A program made the translations under genes and the position numbers. A stretch of DNA of 64,000 bases from Methanocella_A sp963792125 (GTDB taxonomy: Archaea; Halobacteriota; Methanocellia; Methanocellales; Methanocellaceae), in the NCBI GenBank assembly GCA_963792125.1, contig CAWBVA010000013.1:310001-374000 (forward strand), written 5' to 3'. The notes under the pieces are model-generated. The model was not told the origin of the DNA. It did not search any database and was given only the letters and a program-made list of their open reading frames with translations. Shown here piece by piece: positions 53,017 through 61,122 of the stretch. Each line of letters starts with the position of its first letter. Position 1 is the first letter of the stretch.

Positions 53017-53379
53017 TCAGGGGATACCGAAATACTCTCTCAGCTTCAGATCGTTGAGCTTGAGCCTGATCTTCGGCCTTCCGAACGGTGTTTTTACGCT
53101 TTCTTCCGTCACGACACTAAGGTTGACAAGGAAGTCTTTCCTGCGGGAGAATGTCGCTTTGGAGGCTACGCCGGTGTCTTCGCCCCACTGGACGACGTCA
53201 TAGAAAAGCTCACCGTTTTTCGCCGCCGCTAACAATGCGATGGAAACCTTATCAATAGCCTTGGTCTTCAGGACAGAGTACCGGGTATCGTCGAAGGCCT
53301 TGGTATAAGTGATAAAGTCAACTATCGTCTGCTCGGACATGTATCCCGACATCGAAGCGACTATATCGTTTAATTTCAT
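53017..53379 (-). CDS. Small winged-helix-like protein
   Basis: A 120-residue protein: MKLNDIVASMSGYMSEQTIV, FITYTKAFDDTRYSVLKTKA, EDTGVASKATFSRRKDFLV, PFGRPKIRLKLNDLKLREYF. The central part could be a winged HTH (helix GVASKATFSRRKDFLVN, wing KTPFGRPKI) as in small archaeal regulators. It is convergent with the unknown gene at 52493 with only 17 bases between. Preceded upstream by the degenerate repeat at 53425. Assignment as regulator is tentative. Confidence 0.5.
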   Translation of the reverse strand: MKLNDIVASMSGYMSEQTIVDFITYTKAFDDTRYSVLKTKAIDKVSIALLAAAKNGELFYDVVQWGEDTGVASKATFSRRKDFLVNLSVVTEESVKTPFGRPKIRLKLNDLKLREYFGIP

Positions 53380-53424
53380 AATTTTAATGTTTGCATTACC
53401 GGTAATAAAGTTTGTGTTACACTG

Positions 53425-53522
53425 AGGCCACGGAGGGCACGAAGGGCATGAAGGGTATACCCATACGCTGCAACACCCGGATAAAAAGTAGCGGGCAACG
53501 GTGTGTCTGCCGTGCCCTCTCT
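53425..53522. repeat. Degenerate short member of the inverted-repeat set
   Basis: GAGGCCACGGAGGGCACGAAGG on the left and GTGTCTGCCGTGCCCTCTC with CTGGCC on the right form imperfect arms. Similar in words and position (3' of a gene) to the larger elements. Confidence 0.45.
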
Positions 53523-53544
53523 GGCCTATGATGCCTTAATATTA

Positions 53545-54723
53545 TCAGATAAGGCCAACGAGCTCTTTGAGGAGGCCGGGGTTACGGGTGACAATCTCCT
53601 TCACAAGCCTCGGGATGCTCACGTTCTCCAGCTCGACGCCCTTCAGGGAGTGCGCCACTGCGTTCATGGTGGTGTCATTGACCCGAGTCACGACTTCCTT
53701 GATCTTGTAGTTCTTGTCGAGCGACTTGCCCAGTTCTTCGCGGACAAGCTTATCATACTTCACCAGCGCTTTCGCCGATACGTCGCCGCCCTTGATGGAT
53801 TCGGCTATGACGTTGCCTGCAATGCGTCCGCTGGCCATGGCGTTGATGATGCCGCCGCCGGTGATCGGGTCCGACACGTGGCCGGCGTCGCCTATCAGGA
53901 CCAGGCCGCCGGTGGAGAGCTTCGGAAGCATGCCGCTGACCGGCACTGCGCCCACCACGGTCTCGATGATCTTGCCCTCCGGGAACTTCCATTCGACGAA
54001 GTCGCGTATGTACTGGATGGGGTGCTTGCCCTTGTAGTGGGATCCCAGCATGCCCATGCCGACGTTAGCCTCACGCTTGCCCTTCGGGAACACCCAGACG
54101 TAGCCGCCAGGTGCGTATTTGCTGCCCAGGTAGAAGTCGCACGACGTCGGGAGAATATCGATGTCGGTCATCAGGAACTGAGCGCAGGTCTCTACGTCCT
54201 TGAGCTTCAGTGTGGTGTTGATGCCAGCCCATCGGCCGACCTTCGACTCGACGCCGTCTGCCGCTACTACGACTTTTGCCCGCGCCTCGAAGTCATTGCC
54301 CCGCTGCTTGCCCTTGATGCCGACGATATTGCCGTTCTCAGTGATCAGGCCGGTCGCCTGTGTCTTGACCTGGACCTCGGCGCCCGCTCTGGCCGCAGTC
54401 TTAGCCACGGCCCGGTCGAAGATCTTCCGCTCCAGCACGTAGCCGACCTCGTTGCCCGCCATCTTCTCGGTGAGCTCGATGCAGGTGCCGTCGGGAGAGT
54501 ATATCCGGGCCTCTTTAATGTCGGCGCAAATCCACTTCGGGTCCGGGTCCATGAACTCGGCCAGGCCGACCTTGCCCACGCCTTCCGCGCAACGGATTGG
54601 GTCGCCGATCTCCTGGCGCTTCTCGATAAGCAGCACGTCCAGTCCCTGCTGTGCCGCCGTCCTCGCGGCCAGCGAGCCCGCAGGGCCGCCGCCGACCACG
54701 ATCACGTCGTACTCACTCTTCAT
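53545..54723 (-). CDS. Geranylgeranyl reductase-family flavoprotein (archaeal lipid type)
   Basis: A 392-residue FAD enzyme that saturates isoprenoid chains of archaeal membrane lipids. N-terminal GGGPAGSLAARTAAQQGLDV (dinucleotide fold), RCAEGVGKVGLAEF (the C-x-E-G motif with catalytic Cys), VVAADGVESKVGRWAG, and GLVLIGDAGHVSDPITGGGI (FAD motif). Start ATG 54723 overlaps the ferredoxin stop by 11 bases, and the ferredoxin probably feeds it electrons. Related halogenase-type flavoproteins are less likely given the ferredoxin partner. Confidence 0.9.
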   Translation of the reverse strand: MKSEYDVIVVGGGPAGSLAARTAAQQGLDVLLIEKRQEIGDPIRCAEGVGKVGLAEFMDPDPKWICADIKEARIYSPDGTCIELTEKMAGNEVGYVLERKIFDRAVAKTAARAGAEVQVKTQATGLITENGNIVGIKGKQRGNDFEARAKVVVAADGVESKVGRWAGINTTLKLKDVETCAQFLMTDIDILPTSCDFYLGSKYAPGGYVWVFPKGKREANVGMGMLGSHYKGKHPIQYIRDFVEWKFPEGKIIETVVGAVPVSGMLPKLSTGGLVLIGDAGHVSDPITGGGIINAMASGRIAGNVIAESIKGGDVSAKALVKYDKLVREELGKSLDKNYKIKEVVTRVNDTTMNAVAHSLKGVELENVSIPRLVKEIVTRNPGLLKELVGLI

Positions 54724-54892
54724 CCTTCACCAGCTCCAGCGCGCCCATCGGGCAGACCTTGGTGCAGATGCTGCAGTTGTTGCAGTTCCTGTCGATCTCG
54801 ATGAACGTCTCGATCAGGTCTATGGCGTTCTGCGGGCACGCGCCCACGCACGCGCCGCAGTACCCGCACCTGTAGCGATTAACGGTTATCAT
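54713..54892 (-). CDS. Two-cluster 4Fe-4S ferredoxin, partner of geranylgeranyl reductase
   Basis: A 59-residue protein: MITVNRYRCGYCGACVGACP with a C-x2-C-x2-C-x3-CP motif, then NCNNCSICTKVCPMGALELV with the second. The ATG overlaps the upstream HTH stop (ATGA), and the 3' end overlaps the reductase start. The small size and placement suit an electron donor for lipid saturation; the pairing is known in other archaea, the electron flow here is inferred. Confidence 0.9.
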   Translation of the reverse strand: MITVNRYRCGYCGACVGACPQNAIDLIETFIEIDRNCNNCSICTKVCPMGALELVKDEE

Positions 54893-55389
54893 GTCTTTTC
54901 CTCCAGCGGGACTTCCAGCAGTCTCTTCAGGTATGACTCCAGATCCCTGAGCTCGTGCTCGTAGTTCTGAATGTTCTCGATATGCTCGCGCAGGCCCGGC
55001 ATCGGGACCATATTCGTGTTGACCTTCTTCACGAGGCTCAGCTGACCGAGCACCACGGCCACGTAGTCGTCATGGACGGTCCTGAGCACCATCCTGAAGA
55101 TCTCGTCGAGGTCCGCGCGGCTCGAATAATAATATTTACGGCTGTCCTGCCGCCTGCGCTTGTTGACCAGGCCTACCCTGACCAGCTCGTCCAGCGCCGA
55201 GCTGACCGCCGGGACCGAGTAGCCGGTGAATTCGCTGATCTCGTCCTGTGTCATCTCGTCGACAGACAGGAGGATCGAGCCGAACACCCGGCCGTGGACG
55301 TCGCCCATCCCCCGTATCTTGAACAGTGCCTCAAAGGTCCCGAGGATCTTCTCCCTCTCCTTAAGGATGTCAGGGTATGTTTTGGCCAT
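54889..55389 (-). CDS. GbsR/MarR-family HTH regulator
   Basis: About 166 residues from ATG 55389 (MAKTYPDILKEREKILG). The winged HTH includes DEMTQDEISEFTGYSVPAVS then ALDELVRVGLVNKRRRQDS; a C-terminal coiled-coil region (LREHIENIQNYEHELRDLES) suits dimerisation. It heads the HTH-ferredoxin-reductase operon and probably controls lipid saturation or its own operon. TATA at 55411-55420 puts transcription start at or very near this ATG. Confidence 0.83.
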   Translation of the reverse strand: MAKTYPDILKEREKILGTFEALFKIRGMGDVHGRVFGSILLSVDEMTQDEISEFTGYSVPAVSSALDELVRVGLVNKRRRQDSRKYYYSSRADLDEIFRMVLRTVHDDYVAVVLGQLSLVKKVNTNMVPMPGLREHIENIQNYEHELRDLESYLKRLLEVPLEEKT

Positions 55390-55410
55390 CAAGCACATAG
55401 AGTATCCCCA

Positions 55411-55420
55411 TATATTTATA
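55411..55420 (-). promoter_or_regulatory. TATA box for HTH-ferredoxin-reductase operon
   Basis: TATAAATATA on the minus strand, 21 bases upstream of the ATG at 55389. This spacing predicts a leaderless transcript. Confidence 0.6.
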
Positions 55421-55574
55421 GTTTTTTGAGTTTTCAGAAAATACAAAAATAACCATGCGCAAGTACAGTGTAATGAAAATAAGCGTAGTCCCGCCTCATA
55501 TTTGCCGGTTTAAAAAGCCAGCCCTATATGAGGCAGGCACTGACCGACGCTCACACGCGCATGACAAAAATGCT

Positions 55575-55952
55575 TCAGTTTTCCAGAAGCCCGAACTCCT
55601 GTAGCGCCGTTTCGGCCTCCTGCCGGGCTGACTCCTTCGAGGGAAGAGCCAGCGCGCAGGGCGAGTCGACAAACTCCGGCTCCACGAGATTGAGTAATGG
55701 CGCCGGGGGGAAACGTCCGGCAAGCTTCAGCAGGACGTCATAGCCATCCGTGTCGAAGCTCACGAAAGTAAAACCTCTCGCGGCCACACTGACCCTGCGG
55801 ACGTCGTTTGAGGAGCGAAGTACCCGTAGCATCATCACTGCGTAGTCTCGTTCGATGTTCTCAGAAAACAGCTCCTGTCCCTCCAGGCAGACAGCGGCAC
55901 CGGAATAGCCTTCGGCCATCCTCAACCTGTCGACGATAGCCTTAACGGTCAT
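55575..55952 (-). CDS. Unknown small protein, last of a three-gene operon
   Basis: About 125 residues from ATG 55952. Segments TVKAIVDRLRMAEGYSGAAV, ENIERDYAVMMLRVLRSSND, VRRVSVAARGFTFVSFDTDG, YDVLLKLAGRFPPAPLL. The pattern of a long helix followed by VSVAARGFTFVSF strands faintly resembles roadblock/LC7-type domains, but I am not confident. The 5' end overlaps the membrane-protein gene upstream by 11 bases. Confidence 0.5.
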   Translation of the reverse strand: MTVKAIVDRLRMAEGYSGAAVCLEGQELFSENIERDYAVMMLRVLRSSNDVRRVSVAARGFTFVSFDTDGYDVLLKLAGRFPPAPLLNLVEPEFVDSPCALALPSKESARQEAETALQEFGLLEN

Positions 55953-56232
55953 CCGGTTCACCGGCCATCTTAAATGCGAAGAGCAGCCACGCTGATGATG
56001 CGAATGCGGCACAGCCAGCCAGCAATATGCCGATATCTGCTAAAGCCTGCGTCGACAGGCCTGCTATCCAGGGCATGGATGCCATCAGGGAAATGGCGAT
56101 TGCAGAGGAGCACAGTAGCCCGAAGATGAAAAACCATGTGCCCGATTTCTTACTGATATGGTATTGAACGGCGACCATGATCATGGCCATGACTACCGCG
56201 ACAATCTGGATAGCTTCAGGCGGCACGGCCAT
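55942..56232 (-). CDS. Small membrane protein, middle of the operon
   Basis: A 96-residue protein with three hydrophobic segments: EAIQIVAVVMAMIMVAVQYH, GTWFFIFGLLCSSAIAISLM and LADIGILLAGCAAFASSAWL. It ends in a short charged tail. Overlaps both neighbours, so it is strictly coupled to them. Function unknown. Confidence 0.6.
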   Translation of the reverse strand: MAVPPEAIQIVAVVMAMIMVAVQYHISKKSGTWFFIFGLLCSSAIAISLMASMPWIAGLSTQALADIGILLAGCAAFASSAWLLFAFKMAGEPDDR

Positions 56233-56612
56233 AGAACCTCACCCACTGGGCGCCGGAGACGACAGATACGACACAATATGCCATTATTGCTGCACCCATG
56301 TTCACCGGCCGGAACGCAGATAATGCCTCGGTCAGGCCTGGCCCTGACAGTGCCATTGCAGCCACGTAGGCGGCCCTGGACGGGGCGATGCCGCCGGAAC
56401 GAAGGAACGTCCTGCCAATGACTGCAGTCAGGCTCAGAGAGCCTGTAATCGCTGCCAGGCCGCTTAAAATCTTCACAACTGCCGGATACTCGCCGACTGC
56501 TGTCGCTGTGACCGGGCATATGCAGGCTATGATAATGATGGCTGCCACGATGATCACCCCGGTAAACCGCAGCGCGAATGAAGGCATATGCAGGTATATG
56601 TCGGCAAGCATC
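56216..56612 (-). CDS. Membrane protein, first of the operon
   Basis: About 131 residues from ATG 56612 (MLADIYLHMPSFALRFTG); an in-frame ATG at 56627 is also possible. Four hydrophobic segments, e.g. VIIVAAIIIIACICPVTATA and KILSGLAAITGSLSLTAVIG. An AT-rich TATATGCAAAAATATG stretch upstream may hold the promoter, shared back-to-back with tmk. The operon of two membrane proteins and one soluble protein is unidentified. Confidence 0.55.
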
Positions 56613-56666
56613 TTATATGTTTTCATATTTTTGCATATAAGTCTACAGCACCCCGGTGGGTTTATT

Positions 56667-57323
56667 ATGTATAGGGCTAATGAACAGTCGATGAGCGACC
56701 GCGGGCATGATAAAAGAGGCTGCCTGATCAGCATCGAGGGCATCGACGGGGCAGGCAAGTCCACGCAGATCAAAATGCTTGGCGACTGGCTCCGGGCTAA
56801 CGATATCGATGCGATTATACTGAAGGAGCCGACAGAAGGTCGGTATGGTCGTGAGATCAGGAGCAGCGCGGCTGCCCACAAGCCGGTCAGTCCGCAGGAA
56901 GAGATGAGACTGTTCATGATGGACCGCAGGGAAGACGTGGCAAAGAACATCCTCCCGGCGCTGAAAGCCGGCAAGGTGGTCGTCATGGACCGCTACTACC
57001 AGTCCAACATGGCATACCAGGGGGCCCGCGGTCTGGACCCGTGGCAGATCGAAGCGGAGAACGAACAGTTCTCGCCTGTGCCTGACCTTGTGATCGTGCT
57101 GGACATTGACCCGGCGAGCGGGCTGACACGAATCACCAGCACCCGGAAGACGGCGCTGGACTCTTTTGAGAAGGAAGATTACCTGCGGAAGGTGCGGGAG
57201 ATCTTCCTGGCCATCGGCAGGAAGCCTAACGGTATTATTATCAACGCAGAGCGGCCGCCGGAAGCCGTACATGAGTCTATTGTAAGGGCGATAAAAGAAC
57301 GACTTCCCGGGATATTTTGTTAG
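56667..57323 (+). CDS. tmk: Thymidylate kinase
   Basis: About 218 residues. P-loop ISIEGIDGAGKSTQIKMLGD, the DRYYQSNMAYQGARG segment (DR-Y motif with a nucleotide-contacting Arg), and VIVLDIDPASGLTRI. It phosphorylates dTMP. ATG at 56667 has GGTGGG at 6-base spacing; an alternative ATG at 56691 gives the more usual short N-terminus. Divergent from the unknown membrane operon. Confidence 0.9.
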   Translation: MYRANEQSMSDRGHDKRGCLISIEGIDGAGKSTQIKMLGDWLRANDIDAIILKEPTEGRYGREIRSSAAAHKPVSPQEEMRLFMMDRREDVAKNILPALKAGKVVVMDRYYQSNMAYQGARGLDPWQIEAENEQFSPVPDLVIVLDIDPASGLTRITSTRKTALDSFEKEDYLRKVREIFLAIGRKPNGIIINAERPPEAVHESIVRAIKERLPGIFC

Positions 57324-57394
57324 CGACCTGATATTACAGGCGGACTTGTCGTCGCAGGCTGGCAGCCGCCGCGCGTGCGCGTGGCAATCTTTCG

Positions 57395-58555
57395 TTATAG
57401 CAGGAATGATGAGACCAGCACAATCCCTGTCGACAGGATACCTATAATTGCCAGTACCTTTACCAGTGGCCGCTCGATATACTTCAACGCCGCATAACAC
57501 AGGGCCAGGTATGGTACGAGCGTGGCGATCACCGACATGCTGGCCAGTGACGAGAAGTCCCTGGTGACGAACAGCAGGATCACGGTGGCGACTGTGCATA
57601 TGATGACAGTAAAGACGGGAATGCCCTTGCGCTCGAAGGTCAGCGGCTTCCAGTATTTTGCGGAGAAGCTCTCAAGGACTATCGACGTGCCGAGCAGGTA
57701 CGCGTTGAGTGCCGACAGCATCGAGACAATGGCTACGAAGGCGACGACCACGCCCCAGCCGCTGAAGAAATGATCGACGACGTAGGAGATTGGTGTCATC
57801 GTAGACGCCAGCGCATCGGTGCCCGTGCTACCGATGAGCGCGAAGTTAAGCGCCAGGTAGATGATTGTCACCGCGACGAACACATATATCAGCGAGCGGG
57901 GCACCGTATGCTCCGGGTCGCGCACCGCCCGGGACGGGATGGCGGACAGCTCGAAGCCGGTGAAGCACCAGTAGATGACCACGGCGCTCTTCAGGAAGTC
58001 CAGGCCGTGGGTGCTCATGGGCAGGAAGTTGTCGGGGCTGATGAACGGGAACAGCAATACCGGGATGATGAGCAGCGGCAGTATCTTGAGCACAGTGAGG
58101 AAGTCCTCGATCCTGGCGGCCAGTGCGATGCCGATCAGGTTCAGCAGCCCGAACCCGACGACCAGCCCGGCCTCGAGGGCGATGGGCGGGACGCCGTCTA
58201 TTATCACGATATCGCCGATCGCTGCCGCAATGGTGGCGACACCCAGTACGCCGGAGATAATGTATAGCGCGATGGTCGCCGTGGCTACCGGTGCGCTGAA
58301 CGACTTCTCGAAGATCGAGTAGAACGCTCCGGTCACCGCGTACTTGCGGGCCAGCACCGTCAGGCAGCCCAGCACTGCGCCGAAGGAGATCGCGCACAAG
58401 AGCCACGCGAAAAGCGAGCTTGGCCCGGTCATGCCCGCCGCTATGGCCGGGACCACGAAGATGCCCGAGCCTATGGTGCCTCCGACGCCGAGGCCTACCA
58501 GGTCGACGATGCCCAGCGGCTTATCTTTCTTCTTCCGGAGGAATAATCGCTTCAC
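57395..58555 (-). CDS. APC-family amino acid permease
   Basis: A 386-residue transporter with about eleven hydrophobic segments. It has the APC start GIVDLVGLGVGGTIGSGIFV (GxG(I/V) motif in helix 1) and the conserved GFELSAIPSRAVRDPEHTVP loop. It overlaps the preceding membrane-protein gene by ATGA. Substrate could be an amino acid or polyamine; not decidable. Confidence 0.86.
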   Translation of the reverse strand: MKRLFLRKKKDKPLGIVDLVGLGVGGTIGSGIFVVPAIAAGMTGPSSLFAWLLCAISFGAVLGCLTVLARKYAVTGAFYSIFEKSFSAPVATATIALYIISGVLGVATIAAAIGDIVIIDGVPPIALEAGLVVGFGLLNLIGIALAARIEDFLTVLKILPLLIIPVLLFPFISPDNFLPMSTHGLDFLKSAVVIYWCFTGFELSAIPSRAVRDPEHTVPRSLIYVFVAVTIIYLALNFALIGSTGTDALASTMTPISYVVDHFFSGWGVVVAFVAIVSMLSALNAYLLGTSIVLESFSAKYWKPLTFERKGIPVFTVIICTVATVILLFVTRDFSSLASMSVIATLVPYLALCYAALKYIERPLVKVLAIIGILSTGIVLVSSFLL

Positions 58556-59277
58556 TCCGTTGCCTCCTGCATCATCCGGACCGCTTCCTCGGTGTAGTAG
58601 CCGTAGAAGGCTGTGGCAGGCAACGTGAGCAGCAGCGTGGCCACGAAGCCCAGGAAAGCCAGCACCGCAACCGCAACCAGCCCGATGTAAGGTGTCGACC
58701 CTGTCTCGACATGGCCCACTATTGAATTCGTGACGTATATCATCAGGTACATCGCCATCAGGAGCGCCGGCAGATAGAATGACAGCGCCAGTGTCGACAG
58801 TGAAAAGTCAACGGCCAGCTTGATGGACATGTACCCTATCGTTAGATCGCCCCGGGACCGCATCAGAGACAGGTATGCCTGTAACGCCTGTCGGAACGTC
58901 AGCTTGCGCTCATGCCGGATAGCGAATACCGCATCCATCCCCGACTGTATGACCATACCCACGATCGAAGCAGTGACAAAGGTGATGGCATAGGCGATCA
59001 GGATAAGCGTGAAAGTGTCAGGGTCGACCATGAGCACAGAAAAAGGCAGTACGAAGGCCGTCGCAATGAGCAGGAACCCCGCCGCAGTCAGCAGCCTGGT
59101 GCCGCGGTAGTATGGCCGGATTCGCTGCAGCTCGACGATCAGCGGATCGGTGCTGTAACTTCCAGTGATCTGGGCGACGTAGACAGCCAGCCACCGTCGT
59201 GGACGGAAAGGAAAAAGCAGGTGACGCATGCGTCCCCATGCATTTTTCGCCGCAAGCCCGGCCGAGGGTTCTGGCAT
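58552..59277 (-). CDS. Membrane protein of unknown function
   Basis: Wait-state-free soluble start of about 45 residues (basic, LLFPFRPRRWLAVYVAQITG) followed by about six hydrophobic segments, 241 residues in all. The layout, a short N-terminal domain and then membrane helices with VYVAQITGSYSTDPLIVELQ, is loosely like the larger protein at 61123. Its stop overlaps the permease start (ATGA), which suggests that the two act together. An internal ATG (MRHLLFPF) is an alternative start. Confidence 0.55.
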   Translation of the reverse strand: MPEPSAGLAAKNAWGRMRHLLFPFRPRRWLAVYVAQITGSYSTDPLIVELQRIRPYYRGTRLLTAAGFLLIATAFVLPFSVLMVDPDTFTLILIAYAITFVTASIVGMVIQSGMDAVFAIRHERKLTFRQALQAYLSLMRSRGDLTIGYMSIKLAVDFSLSTLALSFYLPALLMAMYLMIYVTNSIVGHVETGSTPYIGLVAVAVLAFLGFVATLLLTLPATAFYGYYTEEAVRMMQEATE

Positions 59278-59314
59278 AGGTTGTGAGATGGTGCTGGGGA
59301 GTAAAATACATGCC

Positions 59315-59400
59315 GGTCATTCGGAGGACGCGGAGGTTACGAGAGGGCACAGAGGACTTTCACTACAGGGCGACATCAGAGTGGTGAAAGAAATTCAGCG
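59315..59400. repeat. Degenerate inverted-repeat remnant
   Basis: Contains CGGAGGTTACGAGAGGGCAC, AGAGGACTTTCACTACAGGG and a weak right side (GTGGTGAAAG, CCAGAGAACCT). It looks like a worn copy of the cacagagg elements, at the 3' end of mazG. Confidence 0.4.
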
Positions 59401-59416
59401 ACCATCCAGAGAACCT

Positions 59417-59704
59417 TCATTTCCCGCAGGTGCAGGGATTAGCACCGCATCGCGGGCATTTCAGAGGATACTTAGCCAGGCATGCATCCTCGACGTCGAT
59501 ATCCAGCATGTTGGCGATAGAGACCATCCAGGCGAACACATCGGCCATCTCGTGGGCGATCTGCTTCTTGTCCTGCTGGCGGAGTGCTTCAGCCAGCTCG
59601 CCGGTCTCCTCGAAGAACCAGAGGTAGGTCTTCTCGGTGCCACGGGCGTCGTCGTTCTGGCCGTAGATATCCTTCATCAGCCGCTGGAACTCGCGTATCT
59701 CCAT
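59417..59704 (-). CDS. MazG-like nucleotide pyrophosphohydrolase with Cys-rich tail
   Basis: A 95-residue all-alpha NTP pyrophosphatase: FQRLMKDIYGQNDDARGTEK, LWFFEETGELAEALRQQDKK (E-E-x2-E), HEMADVFAWMVSIANMLDID (E-x2-D). The tail CLAKYPLKCPRCGANPCTCGK-type ending adds four to five cysteines, a probable zinc knuckle. It begins one base after hisF. Either house-cleaning or a replacement for the HisE step (PRATP pyrophosphohydrolase) is possible; the hisF link is suggestive only. Confidence 0.82.
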   Translation of the reverse strand: MEIREFQRLMKDIYGQNDDARGTEKTYLWFFEETGELAEALRQQDKKQIAHEMADVFAWMVSIANMLDIDVEDACLAKYPLKCPRCGANPCTCGK

Positions 59705-59705
59705 G

Positions 59706-60527
59706 TCAGGGCCTCACGGGGATGCCTTTCGAGCGCAGGTACGCCTTTGCCTGCCCGATGGTGTACTCGCCGAAGTGGAAGATGCTGGCCGCGAGGGCCG
59801 CGTCGGCGTCGGCGCGGGCGAACGCTTCGTACATGTGCTCGATGGTGCCGGCCCCGCCGGAGGCGATCACCGGTATCCGCACCGCTTCGCATACGGCCTT
59901 CGTGATATAGAGGTCGTAGCCGTCCTTCGTGCCGTCGGTGTCCATGCTGGTGAGCATGATCTCGCCGCTGCCCAGCGCTTCGACCTGTTTCGCCCACTCG
60001 ATGGCGTCAATACCAGTCGGCTTCCGGCCGCCGTAGATGACCACTTCGTACCAGGCAGGGGTGCCGTCCTTCTTTTTAATGATGTTACGGGCGTTCGGGT
60101 CGTCCAGGTCCGTGTTGCTCCGGCAGTCGATGGCCGTCACGATGCACTGGGAGCCGAAGATGTCGGACGCTTCCTTGATAAAAGAGGGGTTCTTGACCGC
60201 CGACGTGTTCACCGTGATCTTGTCGGCGCCGGCCCGGAGTATGGTCCGGATGTCGTCGATGCTCTTGATGCCGCCGCCCACGGTCATCGGGATGAAGACC
60301 TCGTTGGCGGTCCGCTCGATCACGTCGATCATGGTCGCCCGGCCTTCGTGGGATGCGGTAATATCCAGAAAGACCAGCTCGTCGGCGCCCTGCTCATTGT
60401 ATGCACGCGCCAGCTCCACGGGGTCTCCCGCCCGGCGCAGGTTCACAAATTCCACGCCCTTGACCACGCGGCCGCCGTCAGGCCCGATGGTCACGTCGAG
60501 ACAGGGGATGATCCTTTTGGTGAGCAT
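59706..60527 (-). CDS. hisF: Imidazole glycerol phosphate synthase cyclase subunit HisF
   Basis: A 273-residue TIM barrel: MLTKRIIPCLDVTIGPDGGR (catalytic Asp in CLDV), TVGGGIKSIDDIRTILRAGA, GSGEIMLTSMDTDGTKDGYD (second catalytic Asp), PVIASGGAGTIEHMYEAFAR. With HisH it makes IGP and AICAR in histidine synthesis. I start at ATG 60527, the usual HisF N-terminus. MazG follows directly. Confidence 0.95.
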   Translation of the reverse strand: MLTKRIIPCLDVTIGPDGGRVVKGVEFVNLRRAGDPVELARAYNEQGADELVFLDITASHEGRATMIDVIERTANEVFIPMTVGGGIKSIDDIRTILRAGADKITVNTSAVKNPSFIKEASDIFGSQCIVTAIDCRSNTDLDDPNARNIIKKKDGTPAWYEVVIYGGRKPTGIDAIEWAKQVEALGSGEIMLTSMDTDGTKDGYDLYITKAVCEAVRIPVIASGGAGTIEHMYEAFARADADAALAASIFHFGEYTIGQAKAYLRSKGIPVRP

Positions 60528-60580
60528 GTTAACCACGAGGGTTTTAAGTGATGATGATCTATATATTTAATGGTGAGACC

Positions 60581-60730
60581 ATGCTGGGCGGTTTATTCGG
60601 CTCCAAGGTCTGCGCGAACTGTGGCAGATCGCTTCAAGGCAAAGCTGTGAAGTACGGTGGTAAGAGCTTCTGCTCCCAGCGTTGCGCTGACATTTACAAG
60701 CATAAAGAACTCGGTAAAATGGAGAAGTAA
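60581..60730 (+). CDS. Small TRASH-like zinc protein
   Basis: A 49-residue protein from ATG 60581: MLGGLFGSKVCANCGRSLQG, VKYGGKSFCSQRCADIYKHK. C-x2-C and C-x3-C pairs match the TRASH/YHS-like metal-binding treble-clef, thought to sense or bind metals. GGTGAG precedes the ATG. The TATA-like TCTATATATTTAA at 60558-60570 is close upstream. Divergent from hisF. Confidence 0.75.
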   Translation: MLGGLFGSKVCANCGRSLQGKAVKYGGKSFCSQRCADIYKHKELGKMEK

Positions 60731-60875
60731 TTCTATAAAGGCCGTATAGCAGTTGCGGCTGTCGTAGCAAATGCTTTTTATCACGTAATAAAAAATTGAA
60801 ACTCATATCAGCCCGATGCTCGTATAATTGCGCCTTTTATGTACAGTCATTCGTGAATTGTTGTATACGCTGAGA

Positions 60876-61012
60876 AGGCACCCGACACAAAGGCCACGAT
60901 GGCCACGAGGTACACAAAGTACGTTTAAAGAAAGGGTCGCAGTAGCCCCTTCTGATCAAAGACTTCGTGTACTTTGTGGCCATTGTGGCCATCGTGTCTG
61001 ATGCCTCCTCAG
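60876..61012. repeat. Inverted repeat with gacacaaag / ggccacgatgg words
   Basis: Left arm GGCACCCGACACAAAGGCCA, ACGATGGCCACGAGG, TACACAAAGTACGT; the right arm ACTTCGTGTACTTTGTGGCC, ATTGTGGCCATCGTGTC pairs with it. Same layout as the other elements. It lies in the 390-base gap between the TRASH gene and the convergent membrane-protein gene; the rest of that gap is empty. Confidence 0.83.
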
Positions 61013-61122
61013 CCTATATAAAAAGTTACAGGAACGATTATACTTTATGGCCTCTGTGTACTCTGTCAGGTGCCGGCTCAGCGTAGAAAAGTTTTTAGGA
61101 AAAATATTTTGAGTCTTTTGTG

